64,000 nt of DNA from Quillaja saponaria (Eukaryota > Streptophyta > Magnoliopsida > Fabales > Quillajaceae): the NCBI GenBank assembly GCA_029379385.1, contig CM055612.1, positions 13,392,001-13,456,000 on the forward strand, read 5' to 3'. Below the pieces are notes generated by a model. The model did not search any database, was not told where the DNA came from, and saw only the letters and a program-made list of their open reading frames with translations. A program made the position numbers and the translations under genes. Shown one piece after another: positions 13,121 through 23,866 of the stretch. The stretch's first letter is position 1; every line of letters begins with the position of its first letter.

Positions 13121-13849
13121 TAATACTTTATATAATTGCGACTCTTATAAAATAGTGTCTTTAGTGTATAAAAAATATAGTACATATTTAATACCTACCT
13201 ATTTTGAAAAGTTTGAATTGAATATTAATTTTTTTTTTTTCTTCATTTTTGTGTCTATTCTATGTTGCGCATTACAGGATAACAGGAAGATAGACTTGGT
13301 TTAAGGTGGGGGAAGTGTTGGGCTGATGTGCTTAATATCCCAGAGAGTGTATGATGGAGGTTGCCATGTTATCGGGTATATCTGGATAAACAAGCTTCTT
13401 TAGTTGGACAAGTAGTTCATAGTCAATAATTTACTGTTATGTTATCGAACTAAAGTAGTTCATGCATAGTTATGCCGAATTCATGAGATTGTTGACGTCC
13501 AGAAACATTTCAATTTGCAATAGAATCCTATTAAATTATGAATAACAAAAAAAAAAAGAACTATTGGAAGGATTCTATCACAGTTGAACAACTTCTTACT
13601 AAATGATATGCTAACTGAGTTATGTTGCATACCTACCTTTCATGCATCTGGCTTGCATAGTGTTGTTAGCAGGCGATTTAAAGTTCTATTTTTTTTTTTT
13701 TTTACTGTTCAGTAAATATTTTACCTTAGCATATCTACAGCATCATTACTTGATTTCTACTTGTACAAATGACAGTTATATGTACTCAACTCCACTGCAC
13801 CTTTCTCTGAAATAATTGGGGCAGTAACCCCTATTAGGCATTTTAACAG
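13121..13849. other. Intergenic, no gene recognised
   Basis: AT-rich. It contains a short purine-rich stretch (AAGGTGGGGGAAGTG, near 13304-13318) that could be the polypurine tract of a lost retroelement, but I see no LTR pair to support this. Confidence 0.4.
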
Positions 13850-15100
13850 ATACCTTGAAGAAAACTTTAATCATGTTTCATGTATGTATATATATAAATA
13901 CACATACAAAGAAAATCAACACTAATTCCTTAATTCAACATTACCCACATTCCAAGCATTAAATTCAAATTAAGTTAATCGTTTAAAATCAATCAAGAGC
14001 TTGAATCATGAAATTCCAATATCCATTCAAACAAATTCCAAGATCCTCATTTTCCTAACCACTTAACCAACAATTATTTACTCTTTGTTATTAGACTTTT
14101 ATTCAAATTCAAATAATACCTAACCACCAAGATTTAAATATATCAAGTTTTATTCATTACATTATAATTAATTTCTTTTTGAGACATTTTGTCAAACATC
14201 TTTAGGACATTTTTAATTTCACTTATTGTGTATGTGTGTGTATATATATACACTTACCCCAAAAAAAGTAAACAATTCCATCAATTCCCATATTTCTTAT
14301 ATTCCAAACATCAACTTTGAAATTAGTTTAGCTAATCAGAGTAATTAAAAGCTTGAATTACATGTTTTTCCAACAACACTCCTATCAATTCCAAGCTCTC
14401 CTTTTCCCTTAAACACTTAAACACTATTTATCTTATTTTCAAGCTCAATTCATCTCCTTTGTTCTCTAAATTCAACCCTCAAACAATTACTAGATGAAAT
14501 TAACTTTAACTCCAAGGAAATAAGAGTATTTCAGTTGAAACAAGAACTTGAAAATACCACAAATAGGAGCTACCAAAGATAGAAGGTGGTGGCTAAAATT
14601 GAAGTATTGGCTACCGAGGAGAGACAACTATTGCTACCAGCTAAAGACGGTCTAACCCCAGCCTAACACCATTTAAACTGAAGCAAGGTGCAAGGCAAAG
14701 AAAATGTACGCTCGACTGAAATAAGGGGCTTCAACAAGGACTGAAGTTGTTACTATACAGTTGCTGGAATCCAAGCTAGACAACGGCTAGAAGAAGGATA
14801 TTCACAGTAGGAGAACTGAAGTCCATCACAAAAAGCAAGAAAAGGAAGTGAAGCTCTCAAATGGAGCTGGAGTTGACAAGAGGAACAAAGAAGCTTCAAG
14901 AAAACGGGAGGAGAACTTATAGAAAAGAAAAGAAAAGGAGGGGAAAAGAAATAGAAAAGTAGAAGGAAAAAAAGAAAATCAAAATCAAAACCAAGACAAA
15001 GGAAAAGTCAACCGAAGAAAAGGTAAAGTCAAGTCAAAAAGTTTAAAGAAGATGTGTATATATTTTTGTTTGTATATATATATATATATAATGTTTGTTT
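13850..15100 (+). repeat. Fragment of the long-LTR family with an internal duplication
   Basis: The layout follows 9600-10860: AT-rich text with ATATATACAC and AATTCCAAG-type words, then a strongly purine-rich segment (about 14500-15050) rich in GAAG/AAAGAAAAG and ending in a (TA)n tract. Within it, about 13885-14100 and 14230-14440 are diverged direct copies of each other (shared order: TATATA-CACAT, ATTCCAAGC, AATCA-GAG-TTGAAT, TTCCAAG-TC). Both ends are indistinct. Confidence 0.5.
15072..15091. repeat. (TA)n microsatellite
   Basis: About ten TA units at the end of the purine-rich segment. Confidence 0.85.
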
Positions 15101-15199
15101 GCTTTATTATTATTATTTTTTAAATTTTTTTTTATTAGTAAAAGTCACATACTACCTCAAAAGTTAATGTCACTATAGCAAGTGTTTTTAACATTATAA

Positions 15200-15362
15200 T
15201 ACTGGGTTATGATAGATTGATGACAGTGGATATCAATTCTTAAGGGAATATCAATTGTGATTGATGATGAACATCAACTGTGATTGACGAAGAACATCAG
15301 CTATGTCTGATGGCAGTGAATATCAATTGTTAAGGGAATATCAATAATGATATTCTCTTAAC
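15200..15362. repeat. Short direct repeats ending in a hairpin
   Basis: Units of the type gatgacagtggatatcaattcttaagg recur at about 15219 and 15308, separated by three GATTGATGA-type words. The last unit forms a stem: GTTAAGGGAATATCA (15329-15343), a 4-base loop, and TGATATTCTCTTAAC (15348-15362), pairing at 14 of 15 positions. Function unknown. Confidence 0.6.
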
Positions 15363-15414
15363 AGCTGTCAAAAACTAAAAATGTGTTAATTTGTAAAATA
15401 AAAAGTAAGTAGGG

Positions 15415-15643
15415 CCTTTAACAAGAGTTGAGTGTAGTGGTAAGCAAATTGTATTCTAACTTGAGAACATAAGTTTAGAGTAGACAATTATTGGGAGGGA
15501 CCTATCGGGCCACCTAGTAAGCTACCTACTAACAAATCTTCTTTCCTCCCTCTCTGGTAATTGTTAGGAGAGTCTCTCAATTGTCATAGGGCTCGAAGAA
15601 TTGGTCTCACAACAATACTTGTGCCGAAACTCGAGAACCCAAA
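15415..15643 (+). mobile_element. tRNA-derived SINE candidate
   Basis: The segment is flanked by near-identical direct repeats, AAAAGTAAGTAGGG (15401-15414) and AAAATAAGTAGGG (about 15644-15656), and the 3' side is A-rich. Near the 5' end TAGTGGTAAGC fits a pol III A box and AAGTTTAGAGT could be a decayed B box. The flanking text matches an uninterrupted copy of the same dispersed repeat at about 15798-15845, which confirms an insertion here. Confidence 0.55.
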
Positions 15644-15794
15644 AAAATAAGTAGGGGTACCTAATTAAGCCGTCCACCAACAAATCGTCTCTCCTCCCTT
15701 TTTTTTCCTCTTTGCTACAGCCAGTCTTGAGTTGCTCATCAATCTTTTTTCAATCCCGCCCTTTTTTTGCCAAAAAGTAAGAAAAAATGAAAGT

Positions 15795-16000
15795 GACTAA
15801 TTTGTAAAATAAAAAGTAAGTAGAGTCACCTAATTTGGTGGACTGATTCGTAAATAAACAAAATAGTATACTTATTTGAGAAAAAAAAAAAAGGTAACAT
15901 GCTAAGTGGATTTCTATAAATTTTTGTGTCATTTTAGTTTTACACATGTCAAATTCTAAAGATGTCCACATCCTTGGGACATTTAGCACCAAACTTTGTC
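15795..16000. repeat. Dispersed repeat, copy 1
   Basis: About 200 bp, beginning ACTAATTTGTAAAATAAAAAG and including GTGGACTGATTC-TAAATAAAC and TTTTTGTGT-ATTTTAG. It is repeated at 27553-27770, and its first part again at about 15388, where a SINE has split it. Family not recognised. Confidence 0.7.
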
Positions 16001-17022
16001 AGGTGCACTAAATGAGTTCCAAAATATAAGAAAATTTTTCTAAGCGTGTCCTAAAGGCACCTATTAAAAATATTTAATATTCTCATTTTTTTAACTTTCA
16101 TAGGAATGTGTTCAAATTTATTTTTTGTCTTACGTCAAAATAAGTATAATCTTAATGTTTATGATTAATTTGCCACAGTACTTAGCTAATGATTTTTGTT
16201 TACTTTTTTATGTAAACATAATTTTTTTAAAGTTAAATTAAATCTTTTATTTATTAGAGAAAATAAAAACTTTTAAAATAGAGTAATGAAAAAAAGGTAA
16301 AAAAAATTGATACATATAAATTTATTAGAAAAATGGTAGTCTTTTAAAAATTTGTTATTAACTTGTAGTAAAATTAACTCAAATTTATTTCATATATTTT
16401 ATTTTTGATTTTAAAAATTAAAATTTTATTAAAAATAATTATTTAAATAAAATAATATTAAATATTTATTAACATATTTTATTTAGACGCTCGTTAGAAT
16501 AGACCTACATATTTCTTCTTTCTGTTGCTTCCGAAGGCTTCTCTTTTTACATATCATATGGTAGCAATATGTAAGTAGCAATAAAATACGATGTCTGCAA
16601 CATGTGCAAAAAAAATAAACGATGTCTGTAAAATTGTAGTAATATGAGATAAATAGGACAAGAATGTACTTCAGAATTTGGCAGTGACCATTGACAAGCC
16701 TACTTTCTCTGGCTCTTCCTATGCGCGTTGGACTCCGTTTTAGTCATGAAGACGAAACCCTCTATTGCTTCTGTTCTCTCAGTCATTCCCTCTCTTTTCT
16801 CCTTTGCCAAACAGCCCTAAATTTGATGTATGTTATTAACTACCTGCCTTTCTAACTTGAAATTTTAAAATATAATTAAAAACTCTTCTAAAACAAACAA
16901 TTATTATGGAAACGACAGCGTAAACATACCAAATCCATTTAAAATAATAAAGAAATGAGCAGCGTCATTGGTCAAATTCTGCCACCTTTCTCATTCAATC
17001 AAGCTTACGTCTGCCTTCTCTC
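16001..17022. other. AT-rich intergenic DNA upstream of the receptor kinase
   Basis: No gene seen. From about 16690 the base composition becomes more mixed (CTTCTGTTCTCTCAGTC), which may be the distal promoter region of the CCR4-like gene. Confidence 0.45.
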
Positions 17023-17040
17023 TATAAATACTCGCACGTG
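17023..17040 (+). promoter_or_regulatory. TATA box with adjacent G-box
   Basis: TATAAATA at 17023-17030 is followed by CACGTG at 17035-17040. It lies about 610 bp upstream of the CCR4-like start codon, in the right orientation. It could be the core promoter of that gene with a long 5' UTR, or chance. No transcript data are available here. Confidence 0.35.
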
Positions 17041-17229
17041 ATTCCCCCAAGGCGCGTAGATATTTTTAAATTACACGCGTAATTACGGCCTTATACCAAA
17101 ACTGAATTTGTATGTCATTTAAGTGGGAATAACTATGGGTAGCCCGCTGGTCAAGTTTTAGAAAGTTCAAACTTTTATTTTAAAACTATTTAAGTCATTT
17201 ATTATTAAATGAAATTATAATTTATATTA

Positions 17230-17248
17230 ATATATATATATATATATT
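17230..17248. repeat. (TA)n microsatellite
   Basis: About nine TA units between the TATA-like motif and the CCR4-like coding start. Confidence 0.85.
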
Positions 17249-17648
17249 TATTATAAATTTATATTCAAATATAAATAAATCAATTCACAAACTTACTAAT
17301 ATAATTTATATCAATATTTATATATATTTATTATTATTTATATTTAAATAATATTAAACTAATCAATTCCCATATTTACAAGCTGAACTTTTTAACTCTC
17401 TTTCCATTGAGAGAAGTCAAAAACAGAAAGCCTAGTCTCCATGACTCGCAAGTCTGTCTAAAAATCAAACGCCCTGAAATCTCAGCATTTTTAACTCTCT
17501 CCCCCTATGAAGTATGAACCATAAAACATAACATTGAAGTCTCAATCCCTGTCTCTGCTGGTGTTTAATTCTTTCTGTGACTAGTTCTGCCAATGAAGCA
17601 GAAAAGACTGCAATCCACATGTTCCTTCGTCAAGTTCCATCGTTTTAG

Positions 17649-20172
17649 ATGACGAAACCCCTCTCTTCCGCTGTCATCGCCTCTGCTACCGTTACCATCT
17701 TCGCCGTAATTGTCTTCTCTTCCATTCCATTATCTCATGCCCTCAGCTCTGGCACTACCCTCGCCGTCAGTTACGCTTCCGCTACCGTCTGCGGTATAGT
17801 TGCGGCGCAACCAACGCAGCGCATCCAATGTTACCGAGGTGGCCAAGTTATACCCATCGACCCCAATATTTCATTTTCGTCTATTTCCGGTGGAAGGAAT
17901 TTCTTCTGCGGCCTTAGGTCCGGTGGGTACAGTTTTCTTTGTTGGAACACTGTATTTTCTAATGATAGCTTTACAAGTAAAAGGATTTATTTCAATGATA
18001 CTGTTCTATTAGAGAATCTTGCAGTTGGGGATGACCACGTTTGTGCGACGGTCGTAGGTGCTGGGACTGTGAAATGCTGGAGAATTAATAATTCGTTTCA
18101 ATTGCCATCTGGGTCTGCTCAATTTGTGTCAATTTCATCTGGGTCCGGTTTCTCTTGTGGTATTTTGAATAATACTCTTCGGGTTCGGTGTTGGGGAAGG
18201 AGTTCCATTGCAAATCAGATAGAGAAATGAGTTTGGGAATATGTCTATGGAAACTGTTGTAGCAGGCGGTTCACATGTGTGTGGATTGAATGCAACTGGG
18301 TTTTTGGTATGTAAAGGAAGTAACAGTTCCGGTCAACTGAAAGTTCCTTCGGGCGGAGCTATGGAGTATTATGGGTTGGCACTTGGAGCTGAGCATAGCT
18401 GTGCAATTACAAGATTGAATAATTCGGTGGTTTGCTGGGGCGGCGGAGGGCAATTCTCAGTCAATGTGACTGTTGGCGTTTCGTTTGAATTGATTGTTTC
18501 AGGGTTGAATTTTACTTGTGGATTGACCACAGGAAATTTTTCAGTTATTTGTTGGGGTCCTGGCTGGCCTATTAATTCTAATTCTAGTTCGAGGTTTGAG
18601 CTTCCATTGAAGGAAATTCTTCCAGGGCCTTGTGTTCAACCTTCCTGTAGTGAGTGTGGTATATATCCTCAATCTCAAAAGCTGTGCTCTGGTTCTGGTA
18701 ACATTTGCAAGCCTTGTTGGCCTCAAATAGCAGAGCCACCGCCACCGCCACTGCCGCTGCCGCCACCACCGCCACCAACATCACTATCTCCTCCATCATC
18801 TCCATCAAGAGCTTTGAAAAGGGGTTTATTGGCTTTCGCTATTGTGGGGTCAGTTGGAGCTTTGGCAGGTTTTTGTACCATTGTCTATTGCATATGGACT
18901 GGAGTTTGTTTTGGTAACAAGAAAATTCATAATTCAGTACAACCCACAATCACTAGAGAAGCCAGTTCTAAAAATGGGACAACCTCAAGCAATAGTCTAC
19001 CTTCAAGATCATCTACAATTAGGCGCCAGGGTTCAATATTAATGAGGAGACAGAGAAGCGGAACCTCATCAAAGCACCCAGATAGGGCACAGGAACTTTC
19101 CCTAGCTGAGCTTGCTGCAGCCACCAACAATTTCTCCCTTGAAAACAAGGTTGGTGGTGGAAGCTTTGGTGTTGTGTACAGAGGCAAACTCTCTGATGGT
19201 CGCGAGGTAGCAATTAAAAGGGGTGAAACCAGTACAAAGACACAAAAATTTCAAGAGAAAGATAGCGCATATGATTCAGAATTGTCATTCTTATCCCGAC
19301 TTCACCACAAACACTTGGTTAGATTAGTTGGGTATTGTGAAGAGAAAGATGAAAAGCTTTTGGTGTATGATTACATGAAAAATGGAGCTCTATATGATCA
19401 TTTACATGACAAGAACAATGTAGAGAAGAGTAGCAGTGTCTTGAATTCTTGGAAAATGAGGATCAAAATCGCGCTAGATGCCTCACGAGGAATCGAATAT
19501 CTCCATAATTATGCGGTTCCATCCATAATTCACAGAGACATTAAGTCTTCTAACATTCTGCTAGACGTGAATTGGACAGCTAGAGTATCCGATTTTGGAT
19601 TATCATTAATGGGTCCGGAAACCGATCATGATTACAGACCGATGAAGGCAGCTGGAACAGTTGGGTACATTGATCCTGAGTACTATGGTCTAAATGTGTT
19701 AACATCGAAGAGTGATGTGTATGGGCTTGGAATAGTGCTGCTGGAGCTTTTGACAGGGAAGCGAGCAATATTCAAGAACACTGACAACGGAGGGTCACCC
19801 ATTAGTGTTGTAGACTTTGCAATGCCTGCAATAATGGCCGGAGAATTGTTGAAGGTTTTGGACCCAAGGGTTGGGCCACCAGAGTCGAATGAAGCAGAGG
19901 CAGTGGAATTGGTAGCCTATACTGCTATGCATTGTGTAAATTTGGAAGGCAAGGAGAGGCCATCAATGACCGATATTGTCGCTAACTTGGAACAAGCATT
20001 GGCTCTTTGTGAAGGTAGTCATGACAGCATATCCAGTGGCGATAATCTCTATTATTTCAGAATGAAACTCCACCCTCCTTCTGCAAAACCCAAATTGGAT
20101 TTTTTATTGAATTCTTTGGATGATTTATATGTGTATACTTTTTTGGGTGTAAACATTAGGAGTCTCATCTAA
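17649..20172 (+). CDS. CCR4: CRINKLY4-related receptor kinase (CCR4-like), with one frameshift
   Basis: A plasma-membrane receptor Ser/Thr kinase of the CRINKLY4 family. It is intronless, as CCR genes usually are. The first frame (193 codons) has a signal peptide (about 1-32) and Gly/Cys-rich crinkly (RCC1-like) repeats. The second (643 codons from 18241) continues those repeats, then a TNFR-like Cys cluster (CVQPSCSEC...CKPC), a proline run, a transmembrane helix (its residues 196-219) and a kinase domain (about 294-577). The kinase has GGGSFG, the VAIKRG lysine, HRDIKSSN, DFGLS and DPEYYG, so it should be active. Between the frames, AGAAATGAG at about 18222-18230 holds one extra base: dropping one A gives E-N-E-F-G-N and a joined protein of about 840 residues. 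The cause may be a sequencing error, a null allele or a recent pseudogene. CCR3 is the alternative name. The start was chosen because it gives the signal peptide. Confidence 0.88.
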
Positions 20173-20829
20173 CATTTGAGCTTAGTGTATAGGTATTTGT
20201 GAACACTAACAGCCAGCAAAAGGGTTACATCAATTTTCCTTTCTGATTTAGTTTCAACCTGCTAATATCCTATTTTCTTTGTGTTTATTTAGTATTCTAT
20301 TTGTATGTGCTGACTTGATCGGAGATGACATTGCTCCAACTTTGACTATTCTGGTTCCATTTACCCAAAGGAGCAGTCAGCAATGTATGCTTTGACTAGT
20401 AAATGAAAAAAAGATGGAAGTATCTGAACGAAGATTTGTTTGAGAGCATACCATACATTAATATACATGCTCCATTTGTAAGTGTGACCACATACATGGT
20501 TTTCTCTTTGCATTTGAGCAATTGATCAATCACTTTTTAGGTCTTCCTAAAAAATGGTCCAACAAAAGGAAACTGTCCAACCTGTTGAAAGATTGTTCCG
20601 AGTACTTCAAACTCGTTGGGTGAGCGCAAATTGACTTTGAAAATTCCACATATATGAACAGTTTATTGGCTAACTTTTGATCCATTTTTTCTTATTTTAA
20701 AGAACACGTGTAAGACTTGATAAATTTTAGAAATTGAAATGAAATTTGCTTGGAGGGGTTTTTATCTTAAAGAAAACGTGTAACACTTGGTTTTTTTCAC
20801 TTTTTTTTAAATGAATTTTAATAAAATTA
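20173..20829. other. 3' flank of the CCR4-like gene
   Basis: This probably includes the 3' UTR. No strong poly(A) signal stands out and no further gene is seen. Confidence 0.4.
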
Positions 20830-20925
20830 ATATTAGGATTGGGGTTGGCGTTAGATTTAGGTTTAGGTTTGGACTTAGCTTAGGTATAGATTTGGGTTTA
20901 GGATTAGGTTTCAGTTTGATTTGGT
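20830..20925. repeat. Degenerate telomere-like TTTAGG repeats, block 1
   Basis: Imperfect TTTAGG/TTAGG/GCTTAG words follow one another (TTAGATTTAGGTTTAGG, later GGGTTTAGGATTAGG). Plant telomeres are TTTAGGG, so this looks like a decayed interstitial array. Related short blocks lie at about 21825-21861 and 22459-22510. Confidence 0.55.
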
Positions 20926-21121
20926 AATATTATGGCCTTTTTAGAGGTGTCGTAATTTTTTGACTTTTTTAGAACTGCTCTTAAAAAAGTCATATTTGGC
21001 AAAATAATTTAAAAATTGCTTTCAATAAGTAGACTACAAAATTAATATTTGGTAAATTCATTGTAAAGCTATTTTCAAAGATTTAAATTGACTATAATAG
21101 ACATTGATAATAAAAAAAAAT

Positions 21122-21577
21122 GGTTAAATTATACTCTGGTTCTTAGAATTTCACACGTATTTCGCTTTGGTCCATACCATTCAATTTTTTTGCAATTGGA
21201 TTTTCATAATTATAAAATTGTACCAATTAGGTTCCCTACCGTCAATACTAACACTAACAAAAATGATGTGGAATGACAGTTGATGGCATGGATAATGGTC
21301 TTTGACGTGGCCAACTATATGAATTAATAAATCAATAATAAATTATCATGTCGTTTATTATTGGTTTGTTAATCTATATGGGTTGGTCACTTCATTGACT
21401 ATTAATCATGTCATCAACCGCTAGTCCATGTACATTTCTGTTAGTGTTAATATTGATGATATGGACCTAATTAGAATAATTTTATAATTATGAGGACCCA
21501 ATTACAGCAAAATGAATGATAGAAACTAAAGTGAAATAAGCATGAAATTACAAGGATGAAAGGTGTAATTTAGCTTT
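21122..21577. mobile_element. Foldback MITE with arms of about 200 bp
   Basis: The left arm (TTAAATTATACTCTGGTTCT, then TTTCACACGTATTTCGCTTTGG) reappears in reverse complement at the right end (about 21500-21575, with CTAAAGTGAAATAAGCATGAAATT and TGTAATTTAGC). The arms meet near 21350. It is non-coding. The superfamily is unassigned because the terminal duplication is unclear. Confidence 0.65.
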
Positions 21578-21861
21578 AAAAGATAGATAATTAATCTCTA
21601 ACATTAATTAATAAAAAGACAAATACTGAATTTTTATTAAAAAGTTATGGTCATATTAGTCTTTTAATTTGTTAGAGCAGAATCCAACTTCTAAAAATAC
21701 CACTAGCTTTTAAAAGCTCAAATCAGATACACCATAATTTGTGTTTTACTAACATAAAAAAAATTGGCTTATACTCTGCATAAACATAAACAAACTCCTA
21801 AAGAGCATTACCAAACCAAGTCTTACGCTTAGGATTTGGCTTAGGCGTAGGCTTAGACTTA

Positions 21862-22458
21862 GAGCCCATTTGGTATACATATTGCAAAGTCTAATTGCTG
21901 ATTAAGAGTCAAATTTGTGAATTGGGAGCATTTGGTTTTCCAAAATATTGTGATTAACTTAATCGCAATTGGTCTAAATCAAAAAAATTCTCTCATGGAG
22001 AAAAGTACTATAGAGGAGCTTTTGACTTTTTTGATTGCACGTGATAAGAAAACTATTTAATTTACTATTTATCCTTTTATATATTAACAGTTCTCTTTAA
22101 CCTAATTCTCTCTCAAATTTTTTTAGTAAAATAATTTGAATTATTATATTTTATGTACTTGATTATATTATGTAATATTCATATAGTTATTATTGTAATG
22201 TATTATTTAATAATGTAACATACATAAAAATATTTTATTAATAACTAAATAATATTAAAATAACTTATGCAATATATAACCAAATATCATTGTGATTCAT
22301 GCTCTTAATGGTATTTACATATCTAACTTGACTTTTACTAATCTGCATATCGAACACATATTTGACTTTTTTGTAATTAACATATCAAACGCATATTTGA
22401 CTTATGACCAATCTGATTTTTACAATCTGACTTATGCAATTTGTATACCAATGAGCTC
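21862..22458. mobile_element. MITE with GAGCYCATTTGGTATACA terminal inverted repeats
   Basis: The left end GAGCCCATTTGGTATACATATTGCA matches the reverse complement of the right end, GAGCTCATTGGTATACAAATTGCA. It sits between two blocks of GGCTTAG-type telomere-like repeats, so it appears to have inserted into that array. No coding capacity. Confidence 0.6.
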
Positions 22459-22510
22459 CCAGGCTTAGAATTAGGGTTTATGTTAAAGTAAGGTTAGGCT
22501 TAGTGTTATA

Positions 22511-23866
22511 ATTTGAATAGAAATAGCGTATATTTTATGATATAATATTTATTTTTATTAATAAATAAAATAATAATTTAGAATTAAATTACTTGAATGG
22601 TTGAGAATTTAAAAAAATAGTATGAATAGCTTGAAATTAAAGAAATTTTATTCTTAAGAAATTCTAGAAAGGCTGGATCCAGATTAGAATTTGAGCAATT
22701 AGTTTAACTATTTAATTCTTTTGACAAAACCTTTCAGTGGTGTCCTAAGTACATGAGGAAATGGATACACTCCTTTCTCTAAAATACTCTCCTTTTTAAT
22801 ATATTAAAGTCGGAGAGTGAAAAATATTAATATGTTTTTCCTTTAAAATGTATATAATTCAACCCAAAAAAAAAATCTTCTGGATACATGATTTATTGTC
22901 TTGGCTGCCTCACCCAGCCACCCCTCTTGATGGAAGTATGCAACTTAATTTGTGTGGAAGAGATTAAATCAAGGCGGTGCCTCAAGACGTATTTAACACA
23001 AGCATAGTACCAATTACCATAGGTCCAGGTTATTAATTTGTAAACTTCAATTTTATTGGTCTATAACTGTGAGTGGCTGGTGATCCGCCTCCTCCACCTT
23101 CCATAGTATTAATTAATTAGTACATATGAATGGTTGGCCAAGATTTATGCATGCAATGTAGCTGTCCAAGCATTTGTTCTGCAGCACTTCCCAAACCACT
23201 AAACAGCAGACAATTAAAACAAGTTTGTGTGACTGAATTTGACCAACTCTTTAATGACACAAAATTCCCAGTGGCATGCCTGGCAGAGCTAGGTGAGTCA
23301 GTTAAAGAAATATTTTTTTGCTTTTATTTAAGGAAGCACATTCATTGCCCCAGTCAAGTTTAGGCAGTTTGGGCATGGGAGACTAAACAATGTGGAAACC
23401 TTCACAAATAGACGTGTGTAAAGTAATAGTGGCACAAATATTTTTGAGATCTCTTACCTTAACTTTTGGTTTCTTTACTTTTAGATAATTATTTTTAAAA
23501 TTGATCTGTTTTGATTTTCTTTTTCACATTCAATTTTCTTTCTTACATGCTACAATTTTTCTCTTCTCCATCACAAGCAAATCAACAGAGTTGAAAGATA
23601 TTTAAGAAAAACAAAAAACAATTTGATAATCTCAATTTTTTTGTCCTCACTGATCAGTGTGATTATGTTGTTAGATGGAGAAATCCACTCTTTCACATCA
23701 TGTTTCTAATATATTGAGGAAACATGATTTATCTCCACCATTAGCTGTTCCTTGTACAGCCGAGTTGGTTGTTGAATTGGTGAAGCTGCCATGCAACTTG
23801 GGTGGAGCAGCCACCAAGATTTCCTTATGGCAACCATCCTTCTTGGTATTGTTGTCACAACCGCCC
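22511..23866. other. Intergenic, no gene recognised
   Basis: Short frames at 23130-23363 and 23675-23878 are open but match nothing I know, and I do not call them genes. Confidence 0.45.

Noticed and set aside
18271..19768. Open frames in other frames and on the - strand within the receptor kinase
   Set aside because: Shadows of the CCR4-like coding sequence, with no recognisable domains.
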